This document shows, piece by piece, positions 8,866 to 17,042 of a stretch of DNA of 64,000 nt; the first letter of the stretch is position 1, and each line of letters begins with the position of its first letter. The notes below the pieces were generated by a model, which was not told where the DNA came from, did no database searches, and saw nothing but the letters and a program-made list of their open reading frames with translations. The translations under genes were made by a program, and so were the position numbers. This stretch comes from an uncultured Bacteroidales bacterium (GTDB lineage: Bacteria > Bacteroidota > Bacteroidia > Bacteroidales > WCHB1-69): assembly GCA_937892025.1 (NCBI GenBank), contig CALAVA010000238.1, positions 1 to 64,000 on the forward strand. The letters are read 5' to 3'.

Positions 8866-9636
8866 TTATTCTTCGCTGTACACTTTATTTCTGTCTTTTT
8901 TAAAGAAAAATTCTTTTTTAGCCAAATCAATCCACCATTCTGCCTCTTTTTCACTAATTTCCTTTGCATAGGTTTCAGATAAACAATCTTTTCTCCCAAC
9001 AAAATGATAATATCCAATTTTTGGTATTACGAAAAGTCTCTTGTTTTCATGCAATGACCTTAAAATGTATTCAAACCAAAATACTAATTTCATTGATTCT
9101 TTAAGTTTACCAATAGCAATAAAATCATCTTTTTTGAAAACAGCGCCAGACGTATTGAAATTCAAATAGTCTTGTGCTGATTGTAAATCAAAATACCCCA
9201 ATTCCTCTGAGAATGAAGAAGCCCAAATAGCCTCATTAGAATATCCAATAACTTCGTTTTTGTCATAATCAACAACTTCTGTTAAAGGTAAGAAGCCAGA
9301 AACGTTTTCAGTATCATATTCTATGTATTTTTCAACATTTTTAAACCAAATGTTTGAATAGAAATCGTCATATTCGAGAACTGAAAAATACTTTGTTTCA
9401 ACCATATCAACAGCCATATTCACATTATGTTGGTATGACAAATTTTCAGAATCGTTTTTAATCTGTATCATTACCGGAATTTGTTCACCATCGTTTGGCT
9501 TGAATTCATACTTATCAACGTCTTTTCCAATTAAAATAATTCTGTTATCCAAACAACTTGCGATTGAACGATGTAAAAGTTCGTCAATTGAACTCTCATA
9601 TTCCTTTACTGGTATAATAATAGTCAACTCTTTCAT
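8866..9636 (-). CDS. Family 2-type glycosyltransferase
   Basis: Transfers a sugar from a nucleotide-sugar donor; the acceptor is unknown. A GT-A fold is indicated by the N-terminal strand LTIIIPVKEYE, the SIASCLDNRIILIG segment, and the metal-binding YDD of SVLEYDDFYSNIWF (residues about 93-106). The length (256) is normal for a soluble GT2. Its start overlaps the stop of the upstream glycosyltransferase (TAATG), so the two are translationally coupled and probably act in one glycosylation step sequence. Phage glycosyltransferases modify DNA, virion proteins or host surface. The lack of membrane segments argues against a lipid-linked host-surface role. Confidence 0.75.
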   Translation of the reverse strand: MKELTIIIPVKEYESSIDELLHRSIASCLDNRIILIGKDVDKYEFKPNDGEQIPVMIQIKNDSENLSYQHNVNMAVDMVETKYFSVLEYDDFYSNIWFKNVEKYIEYDTENVSGFLPLTEVVDYDKNEVIGYSNEAIWASSFSEELGYFDLQSAQDYLNFNTSGAVFKKDDFIAIGKLKESMKLVFWFEYILRSLHENKRLFVIPKIGYYHFVGRKDCLSETYAKEISEKEAEWWIDLAKKEFFFKKDRNKVYSEE

Positions 9637-10739
9637 TATTCTTCCTTAAATTTAAACTTATTATTTTCAACATCAGACTTAATTTCCTCGAACTCTTTAA
9701 GTCTTTTCTTGAACAAACCATCAATATAAGCGTCTTGTATTTCATTCGATTGTTTTTCACTGTTAAACATTGCATAAAACTCTTTTTGGCTTTCATAAAT
9801 GCTATCAGGAATCAAATCCAATGTCCAACTTCTAATTACAGAAGACAATAATTTTAGCAAGTCCTCCAATTCATCAAACCAAAGTATTGATTCGTTAAGT
9901 TCATCTCCTTTTTTCATCCAATCAGACGGGTTATTTGGCACTTTAGCCAAAACAAGTGTACCACAACTAAGAGCGTCTAATAAAGTATATCCGAATGTTG
10001 TATCATCGTCAATCCATATTGTTATTGCTGCTTCTCTTAAAGCTTCAGCAAACAAATCTTGGCTCAACCCTCTTAAATCTCTAAATGAAACCCATTTATA
10101 AACTTCATTTTTCCAATAAAATGGCTTTATTATTTGGTTTACATAAGTTTGGTTTTTAGATACAATATTAACTATTAACTTTTGTGGTCCATCAATTGGT
10201 CTAAATACCTTACTAATTGACGGGCTAACAACGTTACATCTCATTTCTGGGAAAAATTCTTTAACTTTTTCTGCTTGATAATCTGTTGTCGCAATTGTGT
10301 TCGTAATACCGAGCGTCAAAGGTGTTTGTGTAGGCGGCATAAATTCGCAAAGATTATTGAAATTTTGAACAATCATTACTCTTTTGCAAGGTAATTTTCT
10401 TGTTTGAATCATTACGTTAGCGAAAATCTCAGGAATAAACAAGAAATCGCTTGGAGTAATTTCAACGTTTTCTGTTTCTACATTATAATGTGGCAAAGAA
10501 GCGTATTCTTCACCAAGCCACCCACCAACTCCAACAAATTCCTTTTCTTGGTGTAACATTGCAACATCATACCCTCTGTTTTTTAGCACATATGCTGTTT
10601 GATAAATGTATTCAAGGGCACTTGTTGGGTTTCCTTTTGTGTCCAAGACAAAAAAGAAAACTTTAAACGTCTTTTCTTTTAATTTTGAAATGCTTTCTTC
10701 TACAATCTTTAGCATTTCATTTTTTGTCATTTCTGCCAT
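9636..10739 (-). CDS. GT-B type glycosyltransferase (family 4-like)
   Basis: GT-B fold: an N-terminal half with FKVFFFVLDTKGNPTSALEY and a mobile loop typical of glycosyltransferases that follow a 'who-saw-what' Rossmann pattern. The C-terminal half has the donor-binding segment ITIWIDDDTTFGYTLLDALS followed by CGTLVLAKV, corresponding to the E-x-F-G-x-x-x-x-E-A-x-x-x-G loop of GT4 enzymes, although the second Glu is Asp here. The gene is coupled to the downstream GT2 gene by a TAATG overlap. Donor and acceptor are unknown. Confidence is good for the fold and low for specificity. Confidence 0.65.
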   Translation of the reverse strand: MAEMTKNEMLKIVEESISKLKEKTFKVFFFVLDTKGNPTSALEYIYQTAYVLKNRGYDVAMLHQEKEFVGVGGWLGEEYASLPHYNVETENVEITPSDFLFIPEIFANVMIQTRKLPCKRVMIVQNFNNLCEFMPPTQTPLTLGITNTIATTDYQAEKVKEFFPEMRCNVVSPSISKVFRPIDGPQKLIVNIVSKNQTYVNQIIKPFYWKNEVYKWVSFRDLRGLSQDLFAEALREAAITIWIDDDTTFGYTLLDALSCGTLVLAKVPNNPSDWMKKGDELNESILWFDELEDLLKLLSSVIRSWTLDLIPDSIYESQKEFYAMFNSEKQSNEIQDAYIDGLFKKRLKEFEEIKSDVENNKFKFKEE

Positions 10740-10749
10740 TATATTATTT

Positions 10750-11109
10750 TTATTCTGTTATTTCTTCAATTATTTTCCATCTTACCAAAGTATTGAGACT
10801 TATTGCAGTTCCAAAGTCAAATGTAAAATCCTTTTCAGACGAAGTGTTTTCCAATAACGATACAATAAACAATTTAATTAAATCATATATAATCATATCA
10901 TTTTGTTGGTTTCCTGAAATTCTTGTTTCGTGTTCAACCTTGCTTGTAATTCTCAATTCACCACTATCATCAGCCTCATAAGCCTGTGATATTTCAAATT
11001 CATTACTATTTCCATCTTTTGAAGAAGATAGGCATAATTCTTTTAATTTATCATAATTAAAGGCATATTTTTTGCCATTAAAACTAACATATTTTCCGTA
11101 TTTAACCAT
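10750..11109 (-). CDS. Hypothetical phage protein (119 aa)
   Basis: The start MVKYGKYVSFNGKKYAF is preferred: it overlaps the stop of the upstream gene, whereas the longer frame begins with TTG. The protein is small, acidic and mixed alpha/beta (ITSKVEHETRISGNQQ, DLIKLFIVSLLEN). No family recognised. Overlap and gene order put it in the operon with the HAD-like phosphatase and the glycosyltransferases. Confidence 0.6.
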   Translation of the reverse strand: MVKYGKYVSFNGKKYAFNYDKLKELCLSSSKDGNSNEFEISQAYEADDSGELRITSKVEHETRISGNQQNDMIIYDLIKLFIVSLLENTSSEKDFTFDFGTAISLNTLVRWKIIEEITE

Positions 11110-11716
11110 TGTAATGCTCAAGTAATTTTTCTGTGTTATTCTTATCGGACAAAAACTTGCTTAAACTCGAAAAAGTATAGTCCGAACTTGATTCCTTGTT
11201 ATATTCTGTATTTATTTTAATTGAAATTTTGCAATGCTCACAATCTGGTTTACTCAATAACAAATCAGGATTTGCCGTAATCAAAACATCACATTTATCC
11301 CAAATTGTTTCTGAATTAACAGGAAGATACACTTCTCTTATTTTTGTACCCAATTTTGATAAGAAAAAATATGTGCTTCCAATTGAAGCACCATATTCAT
11401 TTGGTGATACAATCATAACTTCAATCTTTTCTTCGCTATCAATATCCTTTAATGTTTTTTCAGTCCAATTGTTTAGTTCAGATTCAAGGTTTCTTGAACA
11501 AACACCACATTTCCCAAACAATTCAAAAGCATAATCATTATATATGAAATTATAATAAGCATTTTCGCTATTAAACGGGAAAACTTCATTAAGGTTATGT
11601 GACCAAAATTCAAAGTCGTCCAAATCAAATTCGTGATTATATCTTTCGACATAATATCTCAAAAAATTGTTTGAAAAATCTCTAACAACATCGTTTAAAT
11701 CTATAGCTATTTTCAT
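11102..11716 (-). CDS. HAD-like 5'-nucleotidase/phosphatase (NT5C type)
   Basis: The N-terminus MKIAIDLNDVVRDFSNNFL has the pattern of HAD nucleophile motif I in 5'(3')-deoxyribonucleotidases (D-x-D-x-V/T), but the second Asp is displaced (DLND), so activity is uncertain. Motif II-like IEVMIVSPNE and motif IV-like CDVLITANPDLLLSK follow at roughly the expected spacing. T4-type phages use such enzymes in nucleotide salvage. Here the gene is the third in a five-gene operon that also holds glycosyltransferases, so sugar-phosphate substrates are equally possible. Its start overlaps the upstream stop by 4 bases. Confidence 0.5.
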   Translation of the reverse strand: MKIAIDLNDVVRDFSNNFLRYYVERYNHEFDLDDFEFWSHNLNEVFPFNSENAYYNFIYNDYAFELFGKCGVCSRNLESELNNWTEKTLKDIDSEEKIEVMIVSPNEYGASIGSTYFFLSKLGTKIREVYLPVNSETIWDKCDVLITANPDLLLSKPDCEHCKISIKINTEYNKESSSDYTFSSLSKFLSDKNNTEKLLEHYNG

Positions 11717-12714
11717 AATTTAATTATTGTGTTTCCTAAATTTATTTTATTATTTTTTTCGTCAAGTTTTTCATTTCTACGTTTTCCAGCAAGCAAATCA
11801 ACAGTCTTTGATTTTGGCGCTAATTCCTTGTATTTTTCTTCCATTTCTTCTGTCATATACTTCTCAACAATAGATTTCCCGTCAGAAACAATATGGCAAT
11901 CAAACGTGAAAACAAAACTACCATCGAAAACGCTTATGTTAACCAAGACTATATCATCATATTTGAAAAGGCACATATCATCTGAATTCCATGCTTTATC
12001 AGAATACCACTCAATGGATTCAAATTCAGTCAAGTCTGAACGATAATTCTTTTTTTCAAACATTGAATAAAGATTTGAAATTAAAATTGCATCAATTTTA
12101 CCGAATTGGCTTGCATTTGTTGGTAAATAAAAATCAACAAGGGCCCTTTCAGCGCCATAGTTTTGTCTCACAACCATTTTTGTAACAAACTTGTCAATTT
12201 CAAATCTTGGAATATACATTCCTCTTGTTATTGTAAGTGTGGTATCATAATCATATAACCCGTTAGGTATGTTAATGTTTCCAATTGAAGTTTCCTTTTG
12301 GGTTATTTTGTTATCTTGTATTACCCTTATTTTAAGGTTTTCATCATTATATACTGGTGGGTGCTTCATATAATCCGTATATGTCTTTTTACTCAAATGA
12401 TTTGTGTTTGAAAATATAGGATTTCCATCAGCATCAAACGTCATAGTTATTGTCGTTGGGTCATATTTATCAGCCTCTTTTATTATTCTGTAATGTTTTT
12501 CCCTTAATTCTTCGACTTCTTTTGTGACTTTTTGCTCAAGCAAATCGTTCATAACGCCACCTTTTGATATATTTTGGTGTATACCATTATCAGACATATC
12601 ACCATTTTGGTCTGTTAGCATTTTGTTTGCAGATTCCATTCCATAAAATAACGAATACCAAAATAGTCTTAAACCTATCAAAAATTTTCCTAATATTTTT
12701 TTAAATTTCGTCAT
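11713..12714 (-). CDS. Hypothetical phage protein with N-terminal hydrophobic helix (333 aa)
   Basis: Residues 1-25 (KKILGKFLIGLRLFWYSLF) form an amphipathic or membrane-seeking helix. A charged helical stretch follows (EQKVTKEVEELREKHYRII), then a beta-rich body with repeated aromatic-acidic segments (FESIEWYSDKAW, DDIVLVNISVFDGS). Not recognised. Tight overlaps on both sides place it in an operon. A virion or assembly protein is possible from its size and from the forward virion gene next door, but no direct evidence supports that. Confidence 0.5.
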   Translation of the reverse strand: MTKFKKILGKFLIGLRLFWYSLFYGMESANKMLTDQNGDMSDNGIHQNISKGGVMNDLLEQKVTKEVEELREKHYRIIKEADKYDPTTITMTFDADGNPIFSNTNHLSKKTYTDYMKHPPVYNDENLKIRVIQDNKITQKETSIGNINIPNGLYDYDTTLTITRGMYIPRFEIDKFVTKMVVRQNYGAERALVDFYLPTNASQFGKIDAILISNLYSMFEKKNYRSDLTEFESIEWYSDKAWNSDDMCLFKYDDIVLVNISVFDGSFVFTFDCHIVSDGKSIVEKYMTEEMEEKYKELAPKSKTVDLLAGKRRNEKLDEKNNKINLGNTIIKL

Positions 12715-12913
12715 TTAATTTTCCCTCAATTAAAGAAACAATCTTATTATGAAAATTGTTATATTTCTTGAATAATGAATATTCTTCATTGTTTGTAATT
12801 GTGCCATCATAGTTTTTCGTGCTATTTTCATACTTTAAGCATACAATTCTTGATGCTTTTTCAAGTTCAAGCAATGAAGATAATGTGTATTCTTCTTTCT
12901 TTTCTTTAGCCAT
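12701..12913 (-). CDS. Small hypothetical protein (70 aa)
   Basis: Starts MAKEKKEEYTLSSLLELEKA, a helical Lys/Glu-rich start followed by SLFKKYNNFHNKIVSLIEG. It overlaps the next gene by 14 bases and is the first gene of the reverse operon that runs to the glycosyltransferases. The 107 bases upstream are divergent with the Gln-rich virion-type gene and hold a TTTGTAAAATT element that may be its promoter. Function unknown. Confidence 0.55.
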   Translation of the reverse strand: MAKEKKEEYTLSSLLELEKASRIVCLKYENSTKNYDGTITNNEEYSLFKKYNNFHNKIVSLIEGKLNDEI

Positions 12914-12973
12914 ATTTTTTATTTTAAAATAATTTTAATTATTAACAAAGTCAACAATTTTACAAATATTGAA

Positions 12974-12981
12974 CTATTTAT
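12974..12981 (+). promoter_or_regulatory. Candidate late promoter (CTATTTAT)
   Basis: GAACTATTTATTATAAAAA in the divergent intergenic region, 39 bases before the ATG of the Gln-rich gene, in sense orientation. Confidence 0.45.
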
Positions 12982-13020
12982 TATAAAAATATAATATTCA
13001 GAACAAAAAAATATTGCAAT

Positions 13021-13797
13021 ATGAAATATAAATTAAACGAACAACAATTAAATAGACTAATCACAAACAGCACAATGAGAGTGTTGTCTGAAGCAATGGA
13101 AGATGAAGGTCTTGGTAAATTTTTAGGAAATCTTGCAGGAAGAATTAGAAATGGTATAAATAAATTCTCAGACGATTTTACTGCCGCAAGAAATAACCAA
13201 TTATACAAAAAGAGAGATTATGATTCATATCAAAATTATGGATATGACCCTAATTCAAGAAATTTCGACCCTAATACAGCAAGACATTATCATGACGCAA
13301 ACAATGCAGGTGCTTCTAGGGCATCAATGGGAAGTTATTCTAACCAATATGGTGACACGGTACAAGGCGCTCAGCAACAAGGAAATCAACAATTTGCGCC
13401 ACAAAATACACAACAAACAGCACAACAATCTACTACACAAAATGGTCCTCAAAATAATCCACAAATGCAACAAAATCAAAATGTTGATTATGCAAACGTA
13501 GAACAATTAGCAGACAAAATGCAGTCTGCATTGAATGCATGTAAAAAAGCCGGACTAGTTATGCAAAAGAACGGAAATAACAGAACTTTTGTAACAAAAG
13601 ATGGAAGTCAAAGAAACCGACAACAAAATCAATTAGTACAAGCATATATGCAAGCATATAATATGTGGAGAAATGCAAGAGGGGCAAAAAATCAGTTAAA
13701 TATAAACGAATCAAAATTAAACAATATAATAAAAGAATCCGTTAAAAAAGTTTTGAAAGAAATTGGAGACACTGCACAAGGTCAATATATGCTTTGA
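13021..13797 (+). CDS. Gln/Asn-rich virion-type protein with terminal helix tags, 3' end disrupted
   Basis: The protein has three parts. A short helix module at the N-terminus (LNEQQLNRLITNSTMRVLSE) is followed by a disordered Gln/Asn-rich centre (residues about 110-165). A helical C-terminal third ends with a second module (INESKLNNIIKESVKKVLKE). Such ESVxxVLxE modules recur in small genes nearby and may mark capsid- or core-targeted proteins (inference). The frame stops at a TGA after GQYML, but coding character continues beyond it, and the terminator lies ~130 bases further on. The present stop therefore probably truncates a longer gene. Start chosen for the late-type promoter 39 bases upstream. 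Confidence 0.6.
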   Translation: MKYKLNEQQLNRLITNSTMRVLSEAMEDEGLGKFLGNLAGRIRNGINKFSDDFTAARNNQLYKKRDYDSYQNYGYDPNSRNFDPNTARHYHDANNAGASRASMGSYSNQYGDTVQGAQQQGNQQFAPQNTQQTAQQSTTQNGPQNNPQMQQNQNVDYANVEQLADKMQSALNACKKAGLVMQKNGNNRTFVTKDGSQRNRQQNQLVQAYMQAYNMWRNARGAKNQLNINESKLNNIIKESVKKVLKEIGDTAQGQYML

Positions 13798-13897
13798 AGA
13801 TTGGCTGCAAGACAAGCAAAAGAAAGTGGAGATTTGAATTGGTAGTGAATATCCGGCATGGAAATATACACAGAAACAGTTAAAAAAAATACTTTGA
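13798..13897 (+). pseudogene. Interrupted 3' end of the Gln-rich gene
   Basis: Reading on in frame after the TGA gives RLAARQAKESGDLNW, then TAG. Two bases missing near 13845 would restore EYPAWKYTQKQLKKIL and a stop at 13895-13897, just before the terminator hairpin. One nonsense and one frameshift change would explain it. So would sequence error. Confidence 0.4.
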
Positions 13898-13926
13898 AAA
13901 ATAATTAGCGTTCAAAATAAAAAAAA

Positions 13927-13955
13927 GGGTAGCGATTAATCGCTGCCCTTTATTT
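13927..13955 (+). terminator. Rho-independent terminator after the Gln-rich gene
   Basis: GGGTAGCGAT/ATCGCTGCCC stem (one T-G wobble, 2-base loop) with AAAAAA before and TTTATTTTT after. It is 30 bases past the restored end of the broken gene and 130 past its present stop. It also faces the dUTPase 3' end on the other strand. Confidence 0.8.
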
Positions 13956-14005
13956 TTAATGTGATATCTATATAATCAATGGATTTTATGCATTTTCTTA
14001 ATTCA

Positions 14006-14870
14006 TCACTGTACGCCAGTATGCCCAAATCCGCCTTCTCCACGTTCTGTGTTTTCATTTATTTCATCAACAAATTCAAATTGTAATGGAATACTAATAC
14101 CAAGTTTAATTTGTCCAACTCTATCACCTTTTTTATATCTTGGTAATGTTGGTATTACATGGTAAAATATGGCCATTGCTTCACCTCTGTAAAATTCATC
14201 CCAATTTTGTTAACTTATAGGCTCTTTATCCTATAATTCTGCATTTTCATTATTAAGTTATATATGCATGTTCAGACTATATCATCACTACTATTATTAG
14301 TAGGCAGGGCGCTCGTGTCATCATTACTCCCCACAGCATTGTCTGTTTGGGGTCGGATGTTAGTCGTTGAACCTTCGTAAATATTTCTATAAACGCTTGG
14401 CTGCTGATTGGCTACTTCTAGTTTTTCCAGCAATTCACCCTGTTTTACAACCTCTTGATGTAAAATATTTAAATCAATTATTTCTTTATAAAATTTTTTT
14501 GATATAAATAATTTGTAAATTGAAATAGAACAAGTGATTTAAATATTTTTTTTTAATTAAAGGTTCCTTCTGAATTAGCAAGCACCATACCTGTTTTATA
14601 TATTCCACTTCTTGGCCTTAAATCAATTGACATACTAAAATTATCAAGTATATCAGAACTTATAATTGGTTCGTCAGAATTGAATCCTGAAAATTTTACG
14701 CCAAAACTATTTCTATCTATTTCATATTTAAAACCAAGTCTATATCTCCATACATTTGGGCTTATTTCTTCTTCGTCAACTGCCCATACATCATAACAAA
14801 AGTCACCTTCTTTTGATTGTTTTGGCAACATTGCTTCTTCATTAACTTTTTTTAATTTTACCTTCATCAT
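14006..14870 (-). CDS. dut: dUTPase interrupted by a group I intron (exons 14560-14870 and 14006-14201)
   Basis: Hydrolyses dUTP to dUMP and PPi, keeping uracil out of phage DNA and feeding dTMP synthesis. Exon 1 encodes the N-terminal half with motif 1 (YDVWAVD) and motif 2 (DLRPRSGIYKTGMVLANSEGT). Exon 2 supplies motif 3 (DEFYRGEAMAIFYH), motif 4 (YKKGDRVGQIKLG) and the Gly-rich motif 5 (RGEGGFGHTGVQ). With exon 1 ending ...ACCTT and exon 2 beginning GGATGAA, the joined frame is 168 codons, reading SEGTLDEFYRGE across the junction and matching dUTPases. Without splicing the frame stops two codons after SEGT. The ATG giving MMKVKLKKVNEE is preferred over an upstream TTG. Confidence 0.85.
14202..14559 (-). 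ncRNA. Group I self-splicing intron in the dUTPase gene
   Basis: About 358 bases. On the reverse strand it carries the conserved core GGTTCAACGACTA (14361-14373) and the 3' P7 strand GATATAGTCTGAAC (14270-14283), the hallmark pair of T4-type group I introns such as td. The 5' exon ends in T and the intron in G, as group I splicing requires. The ends are set by the dUTPase frame; a one-base shift (14201-14558) also fits. It has no internal reading frame of note, so it lacks its own homing endonuclease. It interrupts the codons just before dUTPase motif 3, a conserved catalytic site typical of intron insertion. Confidence 0.88.
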
Positions 14871-14914
14871 AATATATGTATTTATTATTACCAACTTTTT
14901 AAATTATTATATCT

Positions 14915-15058
14915 TCATCCACTCCAATCTTTTCCTTCTTCATTATTCCAAGGAGCAAGCGGGTCATCTTCAGTTTCAACATCATTCCATGGTTCAAATG
15001 GATTATATGCCTCATATCCATTATTCCATTGTGCAAATTGGTCACTATTCCTTTTCAT
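14915..15058 (-). CDS. Trp-rich acidic small protein (47 aa)
   Basis: ATG overlaps the stop of the upstream HD-like gene as TAATG, so translation is probably coupled. The peptide reads MKRNSDQFAQWNNGYEAY, then PWNDVETEDDPLAPWNNEEG and ends DWSG. It has five Trp in 47 residues and a net negative charge. Codon use and tight coupling support a real gene, but the function is unknown. It is followed 44 bases later by the dUTPase start. Confidence 0.6.
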   Translation of the reverse strand: MKRNSDQFAQWNNGYEAYNPFEPWNDVETEDDPLAPWNNEEGKDWSG

Positions 15059-15648
15059 TATTTAGCGTTTTTAATCTTATTATATCTTTCCTTTTCAATA
15101 GCGTAAGCAAGTTCATTTGCTTGTCTAATGACAGTCGTATAAATTGAAAGGAATGGTTTCTTTGATGCCTCAACATCCTCGTCAAGACAAGTTATTGCCT
15201 CAAATTCAATTGGCGTAAGTTTAATTCCATTGTTAAGAGCCTCAAGAGCGCTTCTTTCACCACCTTTAAGGCATCCTTCGACACCTTTTGCAAACTTAAA
15301 CATAAGTCCACGATTTTTGATTTCCCAATCATTATCGTTTTCAACATAAATCAAACGTTTTGAAAGGTGCATTATCGCAATTGATTTCAATAATGTGTTT
15401 TCATCAACTTCAAACGTTCCTGAAATCATTTTTGCAACTCTTTGGGCCAATGCCATAACCATATTAATGTGAATAAGAAGAGCTCCTTTATAAGCAGTAC
15501 CCATTTCTTCACTAACGGCACACGGAGAAGACAATAATTCAGTCTTCAACTTTTCCATGTCATAGTTTTTAGTCAATCCAAGTTTTTCAAATACACCATA
15601 AAATTTTACCCACTCAGTGTAGGCTTGTTCTTGTGTCAATGTTTTCAT
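15058..15648 (-). CDS. Hypothetical protein, HD-domain-like helices (196 aa)
   Basis: All-helical. Two segments recall HD phosphohydrolases: GALLIHINMVMALAQRVA, and an IAIMHLSKRLIYV helix followed by LKGGERSALEALNNGIKLTP. The classical adjacent His-Asp pair is absent, so it would be a degenerate or divergent member, and catalysis cannot be assumed. It precedes the 47-residue gene and dUTPase in one reverse unit, consistent with nucleotide metabolism. A T-rich promoter-like motif lies ~22 bases upstream. Confidence 0.5.
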   Translation of the reverse strand: MKTLTQEQAYTEWVKFYGVFEKLGLTKNYDMEKLKTELLSSPCAVSEEMGTAYKGALLIHINMVMALAQRVAKMISGTFEVDENTLLKSIAIMHLSKRLIYVENDNDWEIKNRGLMFKFAKGVEGCLKGGERSALEALNNGIKLTPIEFEAITCLDEDVEASKKPFLSIYTTVIRQANELAYAIEKERYNKIKNAK

Positions 15649-15670
15649 AATACTAAATTTTCTTTGTTTC

Positions 15671-15687
15671 TAACATACAAAAAAATC
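15671..15687 (-). promoter_or_regulatory. T-rich promoter-like motif (GATTTTTTTGTATGTTA)
   Basis: On the reverse strand, TTTTTTTGTATGTTA lies ~22 bases before the ATG of the HD-like gene. It closely matches the motif before 29008 (ATTTTTTGTATGTTC), and both are upstream of small non-virion genes. Confidence 0.35.
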
Positions 15688-15701
15688 TTCAAAGAACAAA
15701 A

Positions 15702-15709
15702 CTATTTAT
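15702..15709 (+). promoter_or_regulatory. Orphan candidate late promoter (CTATTTAT)
   Basis: AAAACTATTTATAAAAAAATA on the + strand, with no intact forward gene after it. An open stretch without a proper start (15712-15798, encoding KVIKEEVDREV) follows at the spacing where a gene would normally begin. Confidence 0.35.
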
Positions 15710-15711
15710 AA

Positions 15712-15798
15712 AAAAATATAGTATCAAAAGTAATCAAAGAAGAAGTTGACAGAGAGGTGATGATACATATACAATGCAATTATGACATTACTTTTTGA
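15712..15798 (+). pseudogene. Possible remnant of a small virion gene
   Basis: Downstream of an orphan CTATTTAT motif, the frame reads IVSKVIKEEVDREVMIHI and ends at TGA. It has no start codon before GTG/ATG at its centre. The first part resembles the ESVxxVLxE helix modules of nearby virion-type proteins, suggesting the 3' end of a deleted gene. The stretch is short enough to be chance. Confidence 0.25.
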
Positions 15799-17020
15799 TA
15801 ATAGACTTGTACCATTCAGCACGTGTCTTAGTAACATTTTTTATATTGTACTTATCCTTTACGGTTTCATACATATTATCTGTCATTATCTTAATATATT
15901 CAGGGTGTTCAACAATCTTTTTAATTGCTTGTCCCCATGCTTTATGTTTCTTTTCTGGCTCAACCAAAATACAATTGCCTTCAGGGTCAATTTCTCCACC
16001 TTTTTTAAATATTGATTTACTACCAATAGTATATGGGCCGAAATGTGTTGCAATAACGGCAGTTCTTGTAAATCCACCTTCAATGAATTTCAATTCAGAT
16101 TTAACTTCGTTGAATGAATTACATTCCAATGGAGCAAATAAAACATCAATATTTCTATAATGTGTGGCAAAATCTTTTACATCTTTTGTCCATTCTCTTC
16201 TATATGCCTCTTTATCAGCCATTGGCCATTGAACACCTTTTAAGAATTTAAGCAAAAATTCCTTGTATTCAGGGCTGCAAATGCTATAATTATCAGTTAC
16301 GTTTTTCTCATATGAGAACCATACTGATTCTTCTGGCTTAATTGGTCTTTGACCTTTAATTGTGCCATCAGGATTCATCATTGTCATTGTACCTCTTAAA
16401 TCATATCCACACAATACTATTTGTATTTTATCTAAAATATCCTTTGGAAGCGCATTAACAACACCCTTGAATTGTTCCATATCTTTTTCGTGAGAAGAAC
16501 CCATTACAAATCCAAATCTAATTCTGTCTGAAGGATTCTTTTCTGAACTATATTGTGACTCATCAGGGTCAACAGAATTTGGAAAAACAAAAACATTTTT
16601 GTTATACTTTTTGATTTTGTTAGCAAAAATTTCTGTTGTAGTTGTAATATAATCAGCACGTTTAAGACTTTCTATAATTTTTTCCGCAACATGCATACTT
16701 TTGTTTTGGTGATAAAGTGGGTGGCTTGGTCCAACTTCCCAGTTATCATCAATATCAATAATAGAAACAATATTGTTTTTCTTAAAGTAATCTAATGCGT
16801 TCCAAAACAAATTAATATTTTCAAAAAGTCCTTTATGGACGTGAACAATATCATATTTGTTAAATGATTGTAAATCAGTCCAATTTGGCTGATAATTTAT
16901 TTCAACATCAAACTCGTCACCATACAATTTATCCAATTGAGTATGTGGACTTACTGACCTATAAAGGCCAACACCAAATTTATCTGATGGAACAACAAGT
17001 ACTTTTATCTTATCACTCAT
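15788..17020 (-). CDS. GT-B glycosyltransferase (family 4-like, 410 aa)
   Basis: N-terminal Rossmann half: KIKVLVVPSDKFGVGLYRSV (sugar/acceptor loop) then YDIVHVHKGLF and IVSIIDIDDNWEVG. Linker segment ADYITTTTEIFANKIKKYN followed by VFVFPNSVDP, the classic 'N-x-V-D' donor region. C-terminal half: FGFVMGSSHEKDM, NIDVLFAPLECNSFNEVKSELKF (E-x-x-x-x-x-E donor-phosphate pattern) and TAVIATHFGPY. This is the third glycosyltransferase in the window and the only long canonical one. Acceptor unknown. It lies upstream of the HD-like/dUTPase unit and downstream of the VWA gene, all on one strand. Confidence 0.8.
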   Translation of the reverse strand: MSDKIKVLVVPSDKFGVGLYRSVSPHTQLDKLYGDEFDVEINYQPNWTDLQSFNKYDIVHVHKGLFENINLFWNALDYFKKNNIVSIIDIDDNWEVGPSHPLYHQNKSMHVAEKIIESLKRADYITTTTEIFANKIKKYNKNVFVFPNSVDPDESQYSSEKNPSDRIRFGFVMGSSHEKDMEQFKGVVNALPKDILDKIQIVLCGYDLRGTMTMMNPDGTIKGQRPIKPEESVWFSYEKNVTDNYSICSPEYKEFLLKFLKGVQWPMADKEAYRREWTKDVKDFATHYRNIDVLFAPLECNSFNEVKSELKFIEGGFTRTAVIATHFGPYTIGSKSIFKKGGEIDPEGNCILVEPEKKHKAWGQAIKKIVEHPEYIKIMTDNMYETVKDKYNIKNVTKTRAEWYKSIIKK

Positions 17021-17042
17021 TTTTATTTTGTTTAATCATTTA

